Origin: an uncultured bacterium
GTDB lineage: Bacteria; Verrucomicrobiota; Lentisphaeria; Victivallales; Victivallaceae
Direction of reading: 5' to 3'
Assembly: GCA_949286445.1 (NCBI GenBank)
Contig: CASECL010000071.1
Span: forward strand, 1 to 28,147
DNA: 28,147 nucleotides
Shown here one piece after another: positions 8,378-15,875 of this stretch (position 1 is the first letter of the stretch; the number at the start of each line of letters is the position of its first letter). A program made the position numbers and the translations under genes. The notes beneath the pieces are model-generated. The model searched no databases. It was not told the origin of the DNA and worked only from the letters and a program-made list of their open reading frames with translations.

Positions 8378-8406
8378 TTGATTTTGGCGGGAAATGGGAT
8401 TATATT
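8378..8406 (+). promoter_or_regulatory. promoter of the TolC-like gene
   Basis: TTGATT (8378-8383), 17 bases and TATATT (8401-8406) give a strong sigma-70 match. The leader would be about 70 AT-rich bases, with GGAG a few bases before the ATG at 8483. Confidence 0.6.
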
Positions 8407-8482
8407 ATGGAAATGTTTAGAAAAACTTAATAATATACAGTCTTAAAATATTTTCAACGGTACAAAATTTACGGAGAAACAA

Positions 8483-10186
8483 ATGTTGAGGAATCTGTTC
8501 TGTTTTGTTGCGCTCGCCGCCGTGATAACCGGCTGCGTCGAGTACAATCCGCCGCCGGCGGTAATCGATGAGTCCAGCTATTCACTGAAAAAGGATCCGG
8601 GTGCGGATCAGAGACTCAAGGGAATAACTTCATTGTCCCTGGCAGACGCTCAGCGCATCGCCCTGGCCAACAATCCGAGCTACATTCAGGCTTATTACGC
8701 GGTCAACGCGGCAAAAATGCGCTACTATCAGGCCCTGGGGCAGTATTCGCCGCAGCTGAATGCTTCGTTTAACATCGGCGATCAGGCCACCTGGAACAAG
8801 AAAAATGTCTATGTTACCGGGAGTTCGACTTCTTCCGACCGCAGCAATACTTTCTATACCACAACCAGTCTGCAGGCCAGCTGGCTGCTGTTTGACGGTC
8901 TGTCGCGTTACTTCTCGGTGAAGATGGCGGAAAGTGAACACAACTATTATAAAGAGCTGGACGCCGACTCCTGCCGTCAGCTGATGCGGTCGGTTGCTTA
9001 CGCCTACAACTCCATCATGCTGGCGATTGAGGATCAGAACATTGCGCTGGAAGATATGAACTTCCAGACCAAGAACCTCAAAATAACTCAGGCCAAATAT
9101 CAGGCCGGTACCGTGCCGCGCAGTGATGTGCTGAACTTTGAAATTTATGTAAACGCCGCTGAAATCAATTTCATTCAGGCCAAATACCAGTATGATATTG
9201 CGGTATATGCTCTTGCCGTGCTTATGGGTTACCCGGAGGGAACACTGCCGGACACCATCAAGTATCCGCCGATACCGACCAATTTTGCGGAAACGCTTCC
9301 CTCAGTGGAAACTTATCTTGATGCTGCCATCGCCAACCGTCCCGATCTCCGGGCACTGCGGGAAAAACTCAAAATTATGCAGTATCAGGTTTACCAGACT
9401 TACAGTGCCTATTCGCCGTCAGTTTCTGCTTATGCCAACTTTAATTACGCCACCACCTACAATCAGGACAGCGGGGTAATCCAGAATCCCGGCACCCAAT
9501 ACGCTTACGATGCCGGTACTCTCTGGAGTTATAATGCCGGACCTTCAATCGATTACGGTTTGCAGGCGCAGTGGACGCTTTTCAATGGTTTTATCCGCTA
9601 CAACAGGTACCGTGAAGCGGTGGCAAATCTGGCCTCCAGCCATTATGAACTGGCCAACCAGTGGATTACCGTGGTCAATGAGGTGCGCGGTGCGTATGCC
9701 AATTACCTGCAGAGCGTGAAGAAAGCCAAAATTCTGGAACGTACTTTGAAACTTACCACCGAACAGCGCGATCTGGTTCAGGAAGAATACGATGCCGGAA
9801 ATACGGAAATTACCCGTTTGAATGAGGCACAGCGGGATCTGGTTGATGCGCAGAGCAATCTGGCCAGTGCTTACATCACCGTGCAGAATGCCAGTGCTCA
9901 GCTGGATGCCGCGGTGGCTGAACTTACGGCGGATTACTACCGGGATATTACCCGTAATGCCGCCAATGAGGAGTATGCCAATGACGGCGGTGAAATCAAA
10001 ATCGAGCTGAATAAGAACGATGACGCCGAGTCCGCCTCTGATGTGAATGCCAAGGCTGATGCTGCTGCCAAAGACCGGGAAGCCGCCCGGAAAGCCGCTG
10101 AAAAAGCCAAGGCCGCCGGTATGGGAAAGAATGTTGCCCCGGAAAATCAGGAAAAACAGGATCTTTCCCGTTTCCAGCAGAAATAA
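8483..10186 (+). CDS. TolC-family outer membrane efflux lipoprotein
   Basis: The protein has 567 residues. The signal peptide ends in lipobox VITGC, giving a lipidated Cys18, as in OprM/NodT-type outer membrane factors. Two related halves are visible: SLADAQRIALANNPSYIQAYYAV with LLFDGLSRYFSVKMAE in the first, and ETYLDAAIANRPDLRALREKL with WTLFNGFIRYNRYREAVANL in the second. Each is followed by long coiled-coil helices (TEQRDLVQEEYDAGNTE). This is the standard outer-membrane-efflux-protein layout of a trimeric channel. The last 60 residues are an unusual Ala/Lys/Glu-rich hydrophilic tail that would lie on the periplasmic side. No RND pump, membrane-fusion protein or ABC partner lies alongside, so its inner-membrane partner is unknown. 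Confidence 0.92.
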   Translation: MLRNLFCFVALAAVITGCVEYNPPPAVIDESSYSLKKDPGADQRLKGITSLSLADAQRIALANNPSYIQAYYAVNAAKMRYYQALGQYSPQLNASFNIGDQATWNKKNVYVTGSSTSSDRSNTFYTTTSLQASWLLFDGLSRYFSVKMAESEHNYYKELDADSCRQLMRSVAYAYNSIMLAIEDQNIALEDMNFQTKNLKITQAKYQAGTVPRSDVLNFEIYVNAAEINFIQAKYQYDIAVYALAVLMGYPEGTLPDTIKYPPIPTNFAETLPSVETYLDAAIANRPDLRALREKLKIMQYQVYQTYSAYSPSVSAYANFNYATTYNQDSGVIQNPGTQYAYDAGTLWSYNAGPSIDYGLQAQWTLFNGFIRYNRYREAVANLASSHYELANQWITVVNEVRGAYANYLQSVKKAKILERTLKLTTEQRDLVQEEYDAGNTEITRLNEAQRDLVDAQSNLASAYITVQNASAQLDAAVAELTADYYRDITRNAANEEYANDGGEIKIELNKNDDAESASDVNAKADAAAKDREAARKAAEKAKAAGMGKNVAPENQEKQDLSRFQQK

Positions 10187-10198
10187 TTATGAAAGACA

Positions 10199-10270
10199 GC
10201 CGGAGCGGGGAATAAAAAGTTGTATGCGCCGCAGATTTCATCAGGCGGCGGTGAATTCCCGGACTCCGGC
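10199..10270 (+). terminator. nested imperfect hairpin after the TolC-like gene
   Basis: Three coaxial stems fit: GCCGGAG/CTCCGGC (10199-10205 with 10264-10270), GGGAAT/ATTCCC (10208-10213 with 10255-10260) and CGCCGC/GCGGCG (10227-10232 with 10245-10250). It starts 12 bases after the stop codon. No T tract follows, so a Rho-independent role is uncertain. It could equally be a 5' leader structure of the deformylase transcript. Confidence 0.35.
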
Positions 10271-10322
10271 ATGATAAAAGCGATTTTTAAATACATAAAT
10301 TATTGGGTTTGTCAACAGGAAA

Positions 10323-10928
10323 ATGTCCGGTATGTTTTTTGGCGGAAAAAGACGGTATCAGGTTGAACTTCTCGGTTCGGAAAAACTTCGCAGAATTGCC
10401 CGTCCGGTGGGTGTGGTTGACGACAGTATCCGTGAACTGGCAGAGAATATGATCTGCACAATGGAGGTGTTTAACGGTATCGGTCTGGCCGCTCCCCAGG
10501 TGGGAGTGGATTTAAGATTGATAGTGCTGGATGTGCCGGAAGATTCCCGGAGTGAAGCCGGTTCACCCGGCGAAGACGCCTTGCTGGGGACTTTCCCCCG
10601 GGCGTTTATCAATCCGGAAATAGTCTCTTATTCCGGAGCTCAGGTGCCGTATAACGAGGGGTGTCTGAGTGTGCCGGATATTTTTGCCGAAGTGATCCGT
10701 CCGGAGAAAATAGTATGGCGTGCCGCCGATCTTGACGGAAAGGTCATTGAGTATGAATGCGGCGGTCTGCTGGCCCGCTGCATTATGCATGAAACAGATC
10801 ATCTTGACGGCCGGATATTTGTTGATCTTCTGTCGGATGCGGAAAAGCAGCGTATCGCCGCAAAAATGGAACGGTTGAATAAATTCGGAGCGCGGCATAA
10901 TTATGTCAGATACAAAAAAAGCTTGTAA
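10323..10928 (+). CDS. def: peptide deformylase
   Basis: The protein has 201 residues. It removes the formyl group from the N-terminal fMet of nascent proteins at the ribosome. All three signature motifs are intact: GIGLAAPQ at 52-59, EGCLS at 112-116 with metal ligand Cys114, and HETDH at 156-160 with the two His ligands and catalytic Glu157. A short insertion (EDSRSEAGSPGEDALLG, about 73-89) lies between the first and second motifs. AGGA sits very close to the ATG used here; an in-frame ATG three codons on is better spaced and may be the true start. The 3' end overlaps the next gene by 26 bases, so the downstream genes are probably cotranscribed. Confidence 0.96.
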   Translation: MSGMFFGGKRRYQVELLGSEKLRRIARPVGVVDDSIRELAENMICTMEVFNGIGLAAPQVGVDLRLIVLDVPEDSRSEAGSPGEDALLGTFPRAFINPEIVSYSGAQVPYNEGCLSVPDIFAEVIRPEKIVWRAADLDGKVIEYECGGLLARCIMHETDHLDGRIFVDLLSDAEKQRIAAKMERLNKFGARHNYVRYKKSL

Positions 10929-11763
10929 AACCGGATTTTTCACTGCGCTGGCCGGATGCTTCACCCGGCCGGAAATTTTTCATCAGCTGCGCTTTCAGTC
11001 TGCATGGCGGACTTTTTTCCATCTGGTTTTTTTCTCTCTTCTGCTGGCGGTATGGACGGCGGCGGCGCAATACGCGGCCGGAGCCGGGGCAATTTCTTCT
11101 GCTGTAACGGCGATTGGAGAAAGTTTTGGAAAAATTATTTTCTCTGAAAGCGGGGCGAGACCGGAAATTGAACCGGATCGCGGTCGTCTGGTTCCTCTTT
11201 TTGACCGCACTTATCTGCTTTATTATCCGGAAAAGGGTATGAAAGTGCTGCTGCCGTCTGATGCGGAAACTCTGGTGGTGTGGCTGCCGGAACAGTTCAT
11301 GTTCGGCAGAAAAATGGCTGGCGGCAAAGACTGGGTGATCGGCTTTACCGAAGCGCATGAGGTAGCAGGAGACGGGCTGGAACTTTTTCTGGATTCGCAG
11401 TTTGAAAAGAGTTCTGTTGTGAAGTTTCCGGCGCAGACGCTGTCACCTGAAATGCTGGGAGCGAATATAAAGGCGGGCTTTATTTTCGGCACCTTAATTG
11501 TATTCTGGCTCCGTTATCTGGGAATGTCGCTGCTGCTTTCCAGTATGTTCTGTTTGTTTTTTATGTGGACGCGCCGCAGTGCCGGGCTGAATTTCCGTCA
11601 AGCCTGGGTAATTAGTATTTATTCCGGTATGCCGGGGCTTTTTATCGGCAGTTTTTTCCCTGCGCTGAATTTGCCGCTATTGACAGACAACCTGGTATAT
11701 GTTATAGTACTGGTGATCTATTTCCCGCTGATTGCAGCCAAGGAGGAACAGCGCAATGAGTGA
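10903..11763 (+). CDS. DUF1189-like membrane protein
   Basis: The protein has 286 residues. The N-terminus (FTRPEIFHQLRFQSAWRTFFH) leads into one membrane helix near 38-58. A hydrophilic, presumably extracytoplasmic domain follows at about 70-185 with beta character. Three further membrane segments lie around 190-220, 230-255 and 262-280. This one-plus-three arrangement and the phrasing of the start recall DUF1189 proteins, whose function is unknown. The match is by topology and general look, so moderately uncertain. The gene overlaps def by 26 bases and the next gene by 8 bases, with a strong AAGGAGG inside its own 3' end serving that next gene. This implies coordinated expression with the CDC123-like protein. 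Confidence 0.7.
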   Translation: MSDTKKACKTGFFTALAGCFTRPEIFHQLRFQSAWRTFFHLVFFSLLLAVWTAAAQYAAGAGAISSAVTAIGESFGKIIFSESGARPEIEPDRGRLVPLFDRTYLLYYPEKGMKVLLPSDAETLVVWLPEQFMFGRKMAGGKDWVIGFTEAHEVAGDGLELFLDSQFEKSSVVKFPAQTLSPEMLGANIKAGFIFGTLIVFWLRYLGMSLLLSSMFCLFFMWTRRSAGLNFRQAWVISIYSGMPGLFIGSFFPALNLPLLTDNLVYVIVLVIYFPLIAAKEEQRNE

Positions 11764-12475
11764 TTTTTTTAAAGTGCAGAATTGGTATCCGGTGTTGCGG
11801 GAACACACTTTTCCCACCGGTTTTGTGGTATTGAATCAGGATAGTTTAAGTGCTTTGCAAGCCGGGGTAACTGCCGGAGATCAAGACCGGGCAGTGGCGG
11901 AGACGATCTCCAGAATGCAGAGTGTTATGCGTAACATTCCCGGCAACAGCTTTGTTTTCACTGATGAATGCGCTCCTACTGACACGGAGCGTTTTTACGG
12001 GAAACGCGGTGCGGTTTACTCTGCCAAAAGCGCGTGGAAATATCTGGCCTTGTCGGAAAAGATCCGCAATGCCGCCGCCGCGGGAAAAGTGAGCTGTATT
12101 GCACTGCGCCCTTTCCGGCGGATGAGCCGGACGAGGGAATTCCGGCTTTTTATCCGGGACGGTCAGCTGCTGGGGGCGAGCCAGTATAATCTGGTGCGTT
12201 ATTTCCACCGTCTTGACCGCAACCGGGAGAATTACTGGGAGATACTGAAAAAATTCTTCAAGAAGGTGAGAAAACATCTGCCGCCGGAAGCGATGGTTAT
12301 GGATGTGTATATAACTTCAGCGGATGAAGTATTGATTATCGATTTCAATCCCTGGGGGCCCCCGACCGATCCTTTGCTGATGCGGAGCTGGGAGCGGGAC
12401 TGGACGGTTAAACCGGAATTGGAAATAATTGAATTTCCCACCGAAATAACCGGGGACGTGAACGTCTCCTTTTAG
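11756..12475 (+). CDS. bacterial CDC123/D123-family protein (divergent ATP-grasp)
   Basis: The protein has 239 residues. The ATG at 11756 is chosen because AAGGAGG lies nine bases upstream; it overlaps the preceding stop as ATGAGTGA. The match to the D123 family runs the whole length: WYPVLREHTFPTGFVVL at 10-26, REFRLFIRDGQLLGASQYN at 127-145, VMDVYI at 181-186 and IIDFNPWGPPTDPLLMRSW at 194-212. In eukaryotes CDC123 binds ATP-Mg and assists assembly of initiation factor eIF2. The Asp/Asn residues of the DFNPWG segment correspond to the ATP-grasp metal-binding end. Bacteria have no eIF2, so the target here is unknown; ligation or modification of a peptide or protein is the likely chemistry. 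The placement behind peptide deformylase is suggestive but not proof of a translation role. Confidence 0.85.
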   Translation: MSDFFKVQNWYPVLREHTFPTGFVVLNQDSLSALQAGVTAGDQDRAVAETISRMQSVMRNIPGNSFVFTDECAPTDTERFYGKRGAVYSAKSAWKYLALSEKIRNAAAAGKVSCIALRPFRRMSRTREFRLFIRDGQLLGASQYNLVRYFHRLDRNRENYWEILKKFFKKVRKHLPPEAMVMDVYITSADEVLIIDFNPWGPPTDPLLMRSWERDWTVKPELEIIEFPTEITGDVNVSF

Positions 12476-12520
12476 AAACTGTAAAATTGCCTATTAACAA
12501 AATACAGGAGAATACCTTTT

Positions 12521-13120
12521 ATGGCCTACATTGTCGCCGGGACCGCCAATGCCCACAAGCTGGAAGAGTACCGTGAACTGCTTAAAGACCAGAAAGTTGA
12601 ATTAAAATCATTGCTGGATTATCCTCATTTCCCCGGAGTGGAAGAGAATGGCACCACTTTCAGGGAAAACGCGGCCAAAAAGGCACTGGCAACCTGCAAA
12701 TATTGTGATGTGCCGGCTTTTGCGGATGATTCCGGACTGGAGGTTGCCGCGCTCGGTGGGCGTCCGGGGGTGTATTCTGCGCGTTATGCGGCCACTGATG
12801 CTGAACGCATCAGCAAACTTTTGAGTGAACTGGAAAATGTCAGCGACCGTTCTGCCCGTTTTGTCTGTGCCATTGCCATTGCGGTAAACGGGGAAGTCAT
12901 TGAGACCTTTGAGGGGGAAATAAAGGGCAGGATCGGTTTTGAACCGAAGGGGGAAAATGGATTCGGTTATGATCCGATTTTCATACCTGACGGCTATGAC
13001 TGCAGCTTTGCCGAGCTGTCCGGGGAGGAAAAGAACCGGATCAGCCACCGGGCGAGGGCGTTTGCCAAGGCACTGGAGTTTGTTGAAGACGAAATGAGCG
13101 TGCTGGATCAGGATTTCTGA
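12521..13120 (+). CDS. rdgB: non-canonical purine NTP pyrophosphatase (RdgB/HAM1)
   Basis: The protein has 199 residues, the normal family length. It hydrolyses dITP, XTP and ITP to the monophosphates and so keeps deaminated purines out of nucleic acids. Motifs: VAGTANAHKLEEY at the N-terminus (substrate phosphate binding), FADDSGLEVAALGGRPGVYSARYA at 67-90 (written in two parts: FADDSGLEV and GRPGVYSARYA) with catalytic Asp69/Asp70, GFGYDPIF at 147-154 and SHRARA at 175-180. AGGAG precedes the ATG at good spacing. It follows the CDC123-like gene by 45 bases and precedes the permease by only seven, so it belongs to the same directional cluster. Confidence 0.95.
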   Translation: MAYIVAGTANAHKLEEYRELLKDQKVELKSLLDYPHFPGVEENGTTFRENAAKKALATCKYCDVPAFADDSGLEVAALGGRPGVYSARYAATDAERISKLLSELENVSDRSARFVCAIAIAVNGEVIETFEGEIKGRIGFEPKGENGFGYDPIFIPDGYDCSFAELSGEEKNRISHRARAFAKALEFVEDEMSVLDQDF

Positions 13121-13127
13121 GTGTAAA

Positions 13128-14243
13128 ATGCAGGGGTATTTCGGCATATTTTCCCGTTTGCGGCGGGAAAAAATCGCGGTTGCCGGACTGGGAGGGGCCG
13201 CGGTATTGCTGATGTTGTCGCTTTTGGCGCCGCTGCTGGCGAATGGAAGACCGTTTATTGCCTGGGGAGGGGATTACGGGGAGGGGGTATGTTTTCCCTT
13301 TCTGCGGACATTTTTTGCTCCGGACAGCACGGAATTTTTTATTGAACAGTTGTTCAATTACTCATTACTGCTGCTGTTTACGGCTCTTCCGCTGTTCCGC
13401 TGGCGCCGCTGGGCGGGGATTGCCGCGGCGGCTCTGCTGATATTGCCTTTTGTGCTTACCGACCGCAAAATGGATAAAACAGATTACCGGGAGAAAAAAG
13501 GCACTGCCATTTTTGCTCCGATTCCCTATGGTCCTTTTGAATTAGTCGGCCGTCCCTATGAGAAACCCTCGGCGCGGCATTGGCTGGGAACGGATGAAAT
13601 CGGCCGTTCGGTAGCGTCAAGAATGCTTTACGGGGGACGGGTTTCACTGGCGGTGGGATTGCTGGCAACGGCACTTGCCATGTCAATCGGAACGCTGGCG
13701 GGGATGTTTTCCGGTTACAAAAAGGGAAAATTTGACCTGATTTTCATGCGTCTGGTGGAAATACTGATGTGTTTTCCCACTTTTTTGCTGCTGTTGATTC
13801 TGATGTCGATATTTTCGGACTACAAGTTTGAACAGTCCATTCTGATTGTCATTGCGGTTCTGGGGTTGACCGGCTGGATCGGCAGCGCGTTTCTGGTGCG
13901 GGGAGAGGTATTGCGGGAGAGTGCCAAAAGTTACATTGAAAGCGCGGCGGCCGCCGGAGTGCCGACCTGGCGGATACTGGTCAGGCATCTGCTGCCCAAT
14001 ATTTCCGGTCCGGTACTGATTTCATTCAGTTTCGGAGTTGCCGGGGCGATACTGGCGGAGAGCGGGCTGAGCTTTCTCGGCTTCGGAGTTTGCACTCCGA
14101 CACCCAGCTGGGGCAATTTACTGCGCCAGGCCTTTGACAATCCTCTGGAATATTATCATTTAACACTGTTTCCCGGGCTGGCACTGCTTCTGGCGGTGTG
14201 CTCGTTCAACTTTCTTGGCGAAGGACTGCGCCGGATAATCTGA
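13128..14243 (+). CDS. DppC/OppC-like ABC transporter permease
   Basis: The protein has 371 residues. The C-terminal 220 residues are a standard binding-protein-dependent permease: HWLGTDEIGRSVASRMLYGG, then five membrane helices and the coupling loop SAAAAGVPTWRILVRHLLPN followed by AESGLSFLGFGVCTPTPSWG. These are hallmarks of dipeptide/oligopeptide permeases. The N-terminal 150 residues add two or three extra hydrophobic segments and a loop, longer than typical DppC. It would need a DppB partner, ATPases and a binding protein, none of which is adjacent. The start seven bases after rdgB has no clear ribosome binding site, so translational coupling is likely. The substrate is unknown. Confidence 0.88.
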   Translation: MQGYFGIFSRLRREKIAVAGLGGAAVLLMLSLLAPLLANGRPFIAWGGDYGEGVCFPFLRTFFAPDSTEFFIEQLFNYSLLLLFTALPLFRWRRWAGIAAAALLILPFVLTDRKMDKTDYREKKGTAIFAPIPYGPFELVGRPYEKPSARHWLGTDEIGRSVASRMLYGGRVSLAVGLLATALAMSIGTLAGMFSGYKKGKFDLIFMRLVEILMCFPTFLLLLILMSIFSDYKFEQSILIVIAVLGLTGWIGSAFLVRGEVLRESAKSYIESAAAAGVPTWRILVRHLLPNISGPVLISFSFGVAGAILAESGLSFLGFGVCTPTPSWGNLLRQAFDNPLEYYHLTLFPGLALLLAVCSFNFLGEGLRRII

Positions 14244-14297
14244 ATTGCGGTTCCTGCCGAGTGGGAGGAGTGAATTTTCAGTTGATGCCGGATTTTA

Positions 14298-15797
14298 TCA
14301 GTGAAAAATCTTCCGTTTTCCCGCCGCGGGAATATTCATAGACTCCCGGTATTTGGCTACGGTGCGCCGGGCCACCGGGAGTTTTTCTTTGGCCAGCAAA
14401 TCACTGATTGCCTGATCGGACAGCGGTTTGCGGGGATTTTCATTATTGATAAGCTGTTTAATCCTCTCGCACACCGCCCGGGCGGAAATGCTCTCTCCGT
14501 CCCCGGAGACATATCCGGCAGTAAAGAAATATCTCAGTTCAAAAAATCCATGTCTGCACAGCAGATACTTATTTGCCACCGCCCGGCTGACGGTACCCTC
14601 ATCTCTGCCGATATGTGCTGCCACCTCCCGCATGGTAAGCGGTTTGAGTTTTCCCACTCCCTGATCCCAGAATTCCTGTTGACTGTAAAGCAGTTCTTCG
14701 GCGATCAGACGCAAAGTGCTTTTCCGCAGGGCGATAGAACGCATAAGTTCATTGGCGCGTTCGACCCGGTTTTTCAGGTAATCCCGGTCTTCACGGTTCA
14801 GATCGGGGCTTTCCAGCATTTTAAGATAATAACTGGATATCCGGAGTTTGGGAATAAATTTATCCTCCATCTTTACTGCCCATTCCCCGTTTTCCCGGAC
14901 AATTTCAATATCCGGCAGAATGTAAGCGGTGTCCCGGCGGGAGAAAACCGCTCCCGGACAGGGATTGAGCGACCGGATGACTTTGAGATTTTCCTCCAGT
15001 TCCCCGGTGCTGACACCGAGTTTTGCCGCTGCCGCGGGGATACGGTTGTCGGCAAGATCAGGGAGAGTTTCCAGAATAATTCTCCGGAGCAGCGGAGTAT
15101 CCAGCTCTTCTGCTTCAAGTTGAAGCAGAAGACACTCCTCCAGATTTCTGGCTCCCACTCCAGCCGGCCCCAGCGACTGTACGATCTTCAACGCTTTTTC
15201 CGCATCATCAAGATCAATTTGCAGAACCTGGGCAATATCGGCCAGAGTTCCGGAAAGATAACCATTGTCATCAATACTTTCAATTATCATTTCCGCTGCC
15301 GGACGTAATTTCTCCGGGCAGTCGGAACAGGCCAGTTCTTCGGTCAGATGTTCATTAAGCGACTGGTCATGTGAAACGGAATTCAACCGGTATTCCCGGA
15401 GTTCATCGATTTCCGGATTGGCATTTGCCTCTCCGCCGGAGTCGGACGAAAAACCGGTAAAATCCTCCTGAAATTCATCCTGATTTCCGGAATACATTTC
15501 CTCAAATACATCGGCGTCATCATCTCCGCTGCCTCCGGGTTCAAGGCGTTCGCGGGAGGTATCCAGTTCGGGCAGATTGCCGGGGAGGAGTTCTTCTGCG
15601 GGGCTTTCAATTTCCAGAACCGGGTTGGTTTCCAGTTCGTGGTTGATTTCGGAAGCAAGTTCAAGGGTAGGCTGCTGGAGAATGCGCAGGGAATGGAGCA
15701 TCGCCGGAGCGATGGTATTTTCCAGCTGCATTTTTACTGAATTTAGCTGTTCAAAAGACGGCACCTTGAATTTTCCCGAAAAAAACTGTTTTCTCAA
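14298..15797 (-). CDS. rpoN: RNA polymerase sigma-54 factor
   Basis: The protein has 499 residues. The N-terminal activator-interacting region reads APAMLHSLRILQQPTLELAS and HELETNPVLEIE. An acidic region II (DDDADVFEEMYSGNQDEF) follows, then the core-binding region. The helix-turn-helix lies around 386-410 (TMREVAAHIGRDEGTVSRAV), and the invariant RpoN box ARRTVAKYRE at 476-485 recognises the -24 promoter element. The frame opens at a TTG (15797) preceded by GGAG at 12 bases; the next in-frame ATG (codon 23) has no ribosome binding site and would trim region I close to its conserved part. It is divergent from the metallo-hydrolase and convergent with the permease. No bEBP activator or hpf gene lies next to it. 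Confidence 0.95.
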   Translation of the reverse strand: MRKQFFSGKFKVPSFEQLNSVKMQLENTIAPAMLHSLRILQQPTLELASEINHELETNPVLEIESPAEELLPGNLPELDTSRERLEPGGSGDDDADVFEEMYSGNQDEFQEDFTGFSSDSGGEANANPEIDELREYRLNSVSHDQSLNEHLTEELACSDCPEKLRPAAEMIIESIDDNGYLSGTLADIAQVLQIDLDDAEKALKIVQSLGPAGVGARNLEECLLLQLEAEELDTPLLRRIILETLPDLADNRIPAAAAKLGVSTGELEENLKVIRSLNPCPGAVFSRRDTAYILPDIEIVRENGEWAVKMEDKFIPKLRISSYYLKMLESPDLNREDRDYLKNRVERANELMRSIALRKSTLRLIAEELLYSQQEFWDQGVGKLKPLTMREVAAHIGRDEGTVSRAVANKYLLCRHGFFELRYFFTAGYVSGDGESISARAVCERIKQLINNENPRKPLSDQAISDLLAKEKLPVARRTVAKYRESMNIPAAGKRKIFH

Positions 15798-15826
15798 TTG
15801 AAATAAACACTCCGGTAATCTAAATT
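15798..15826 (+). promoter_or_regulatory. candidate promoter of the metallo-hydrolase gene
   Basis: TTGAAA (15798-15803), 17 bases and TAAATT (15821-15826) lie 50 bases before the ATG at 15876. On the opposite strand a TATAAT (15829-15824) may serve rpoN, so the two promoters would overlap. Both are weak fits. Confidence 0.3.
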
Positions 15827-15875
15827 ATAAAGCTGTATTTTTCAAGTTCACCAATGGAATATTTTATCTGATTTT

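Noticed and set aside
14301..15308. A 335-codon plus-strand frame opposite rpoN
   Set aside because: The rpoN frame is complete and carries all family motifs; the opposite frame has no recognisable domain or ribosome binding site.
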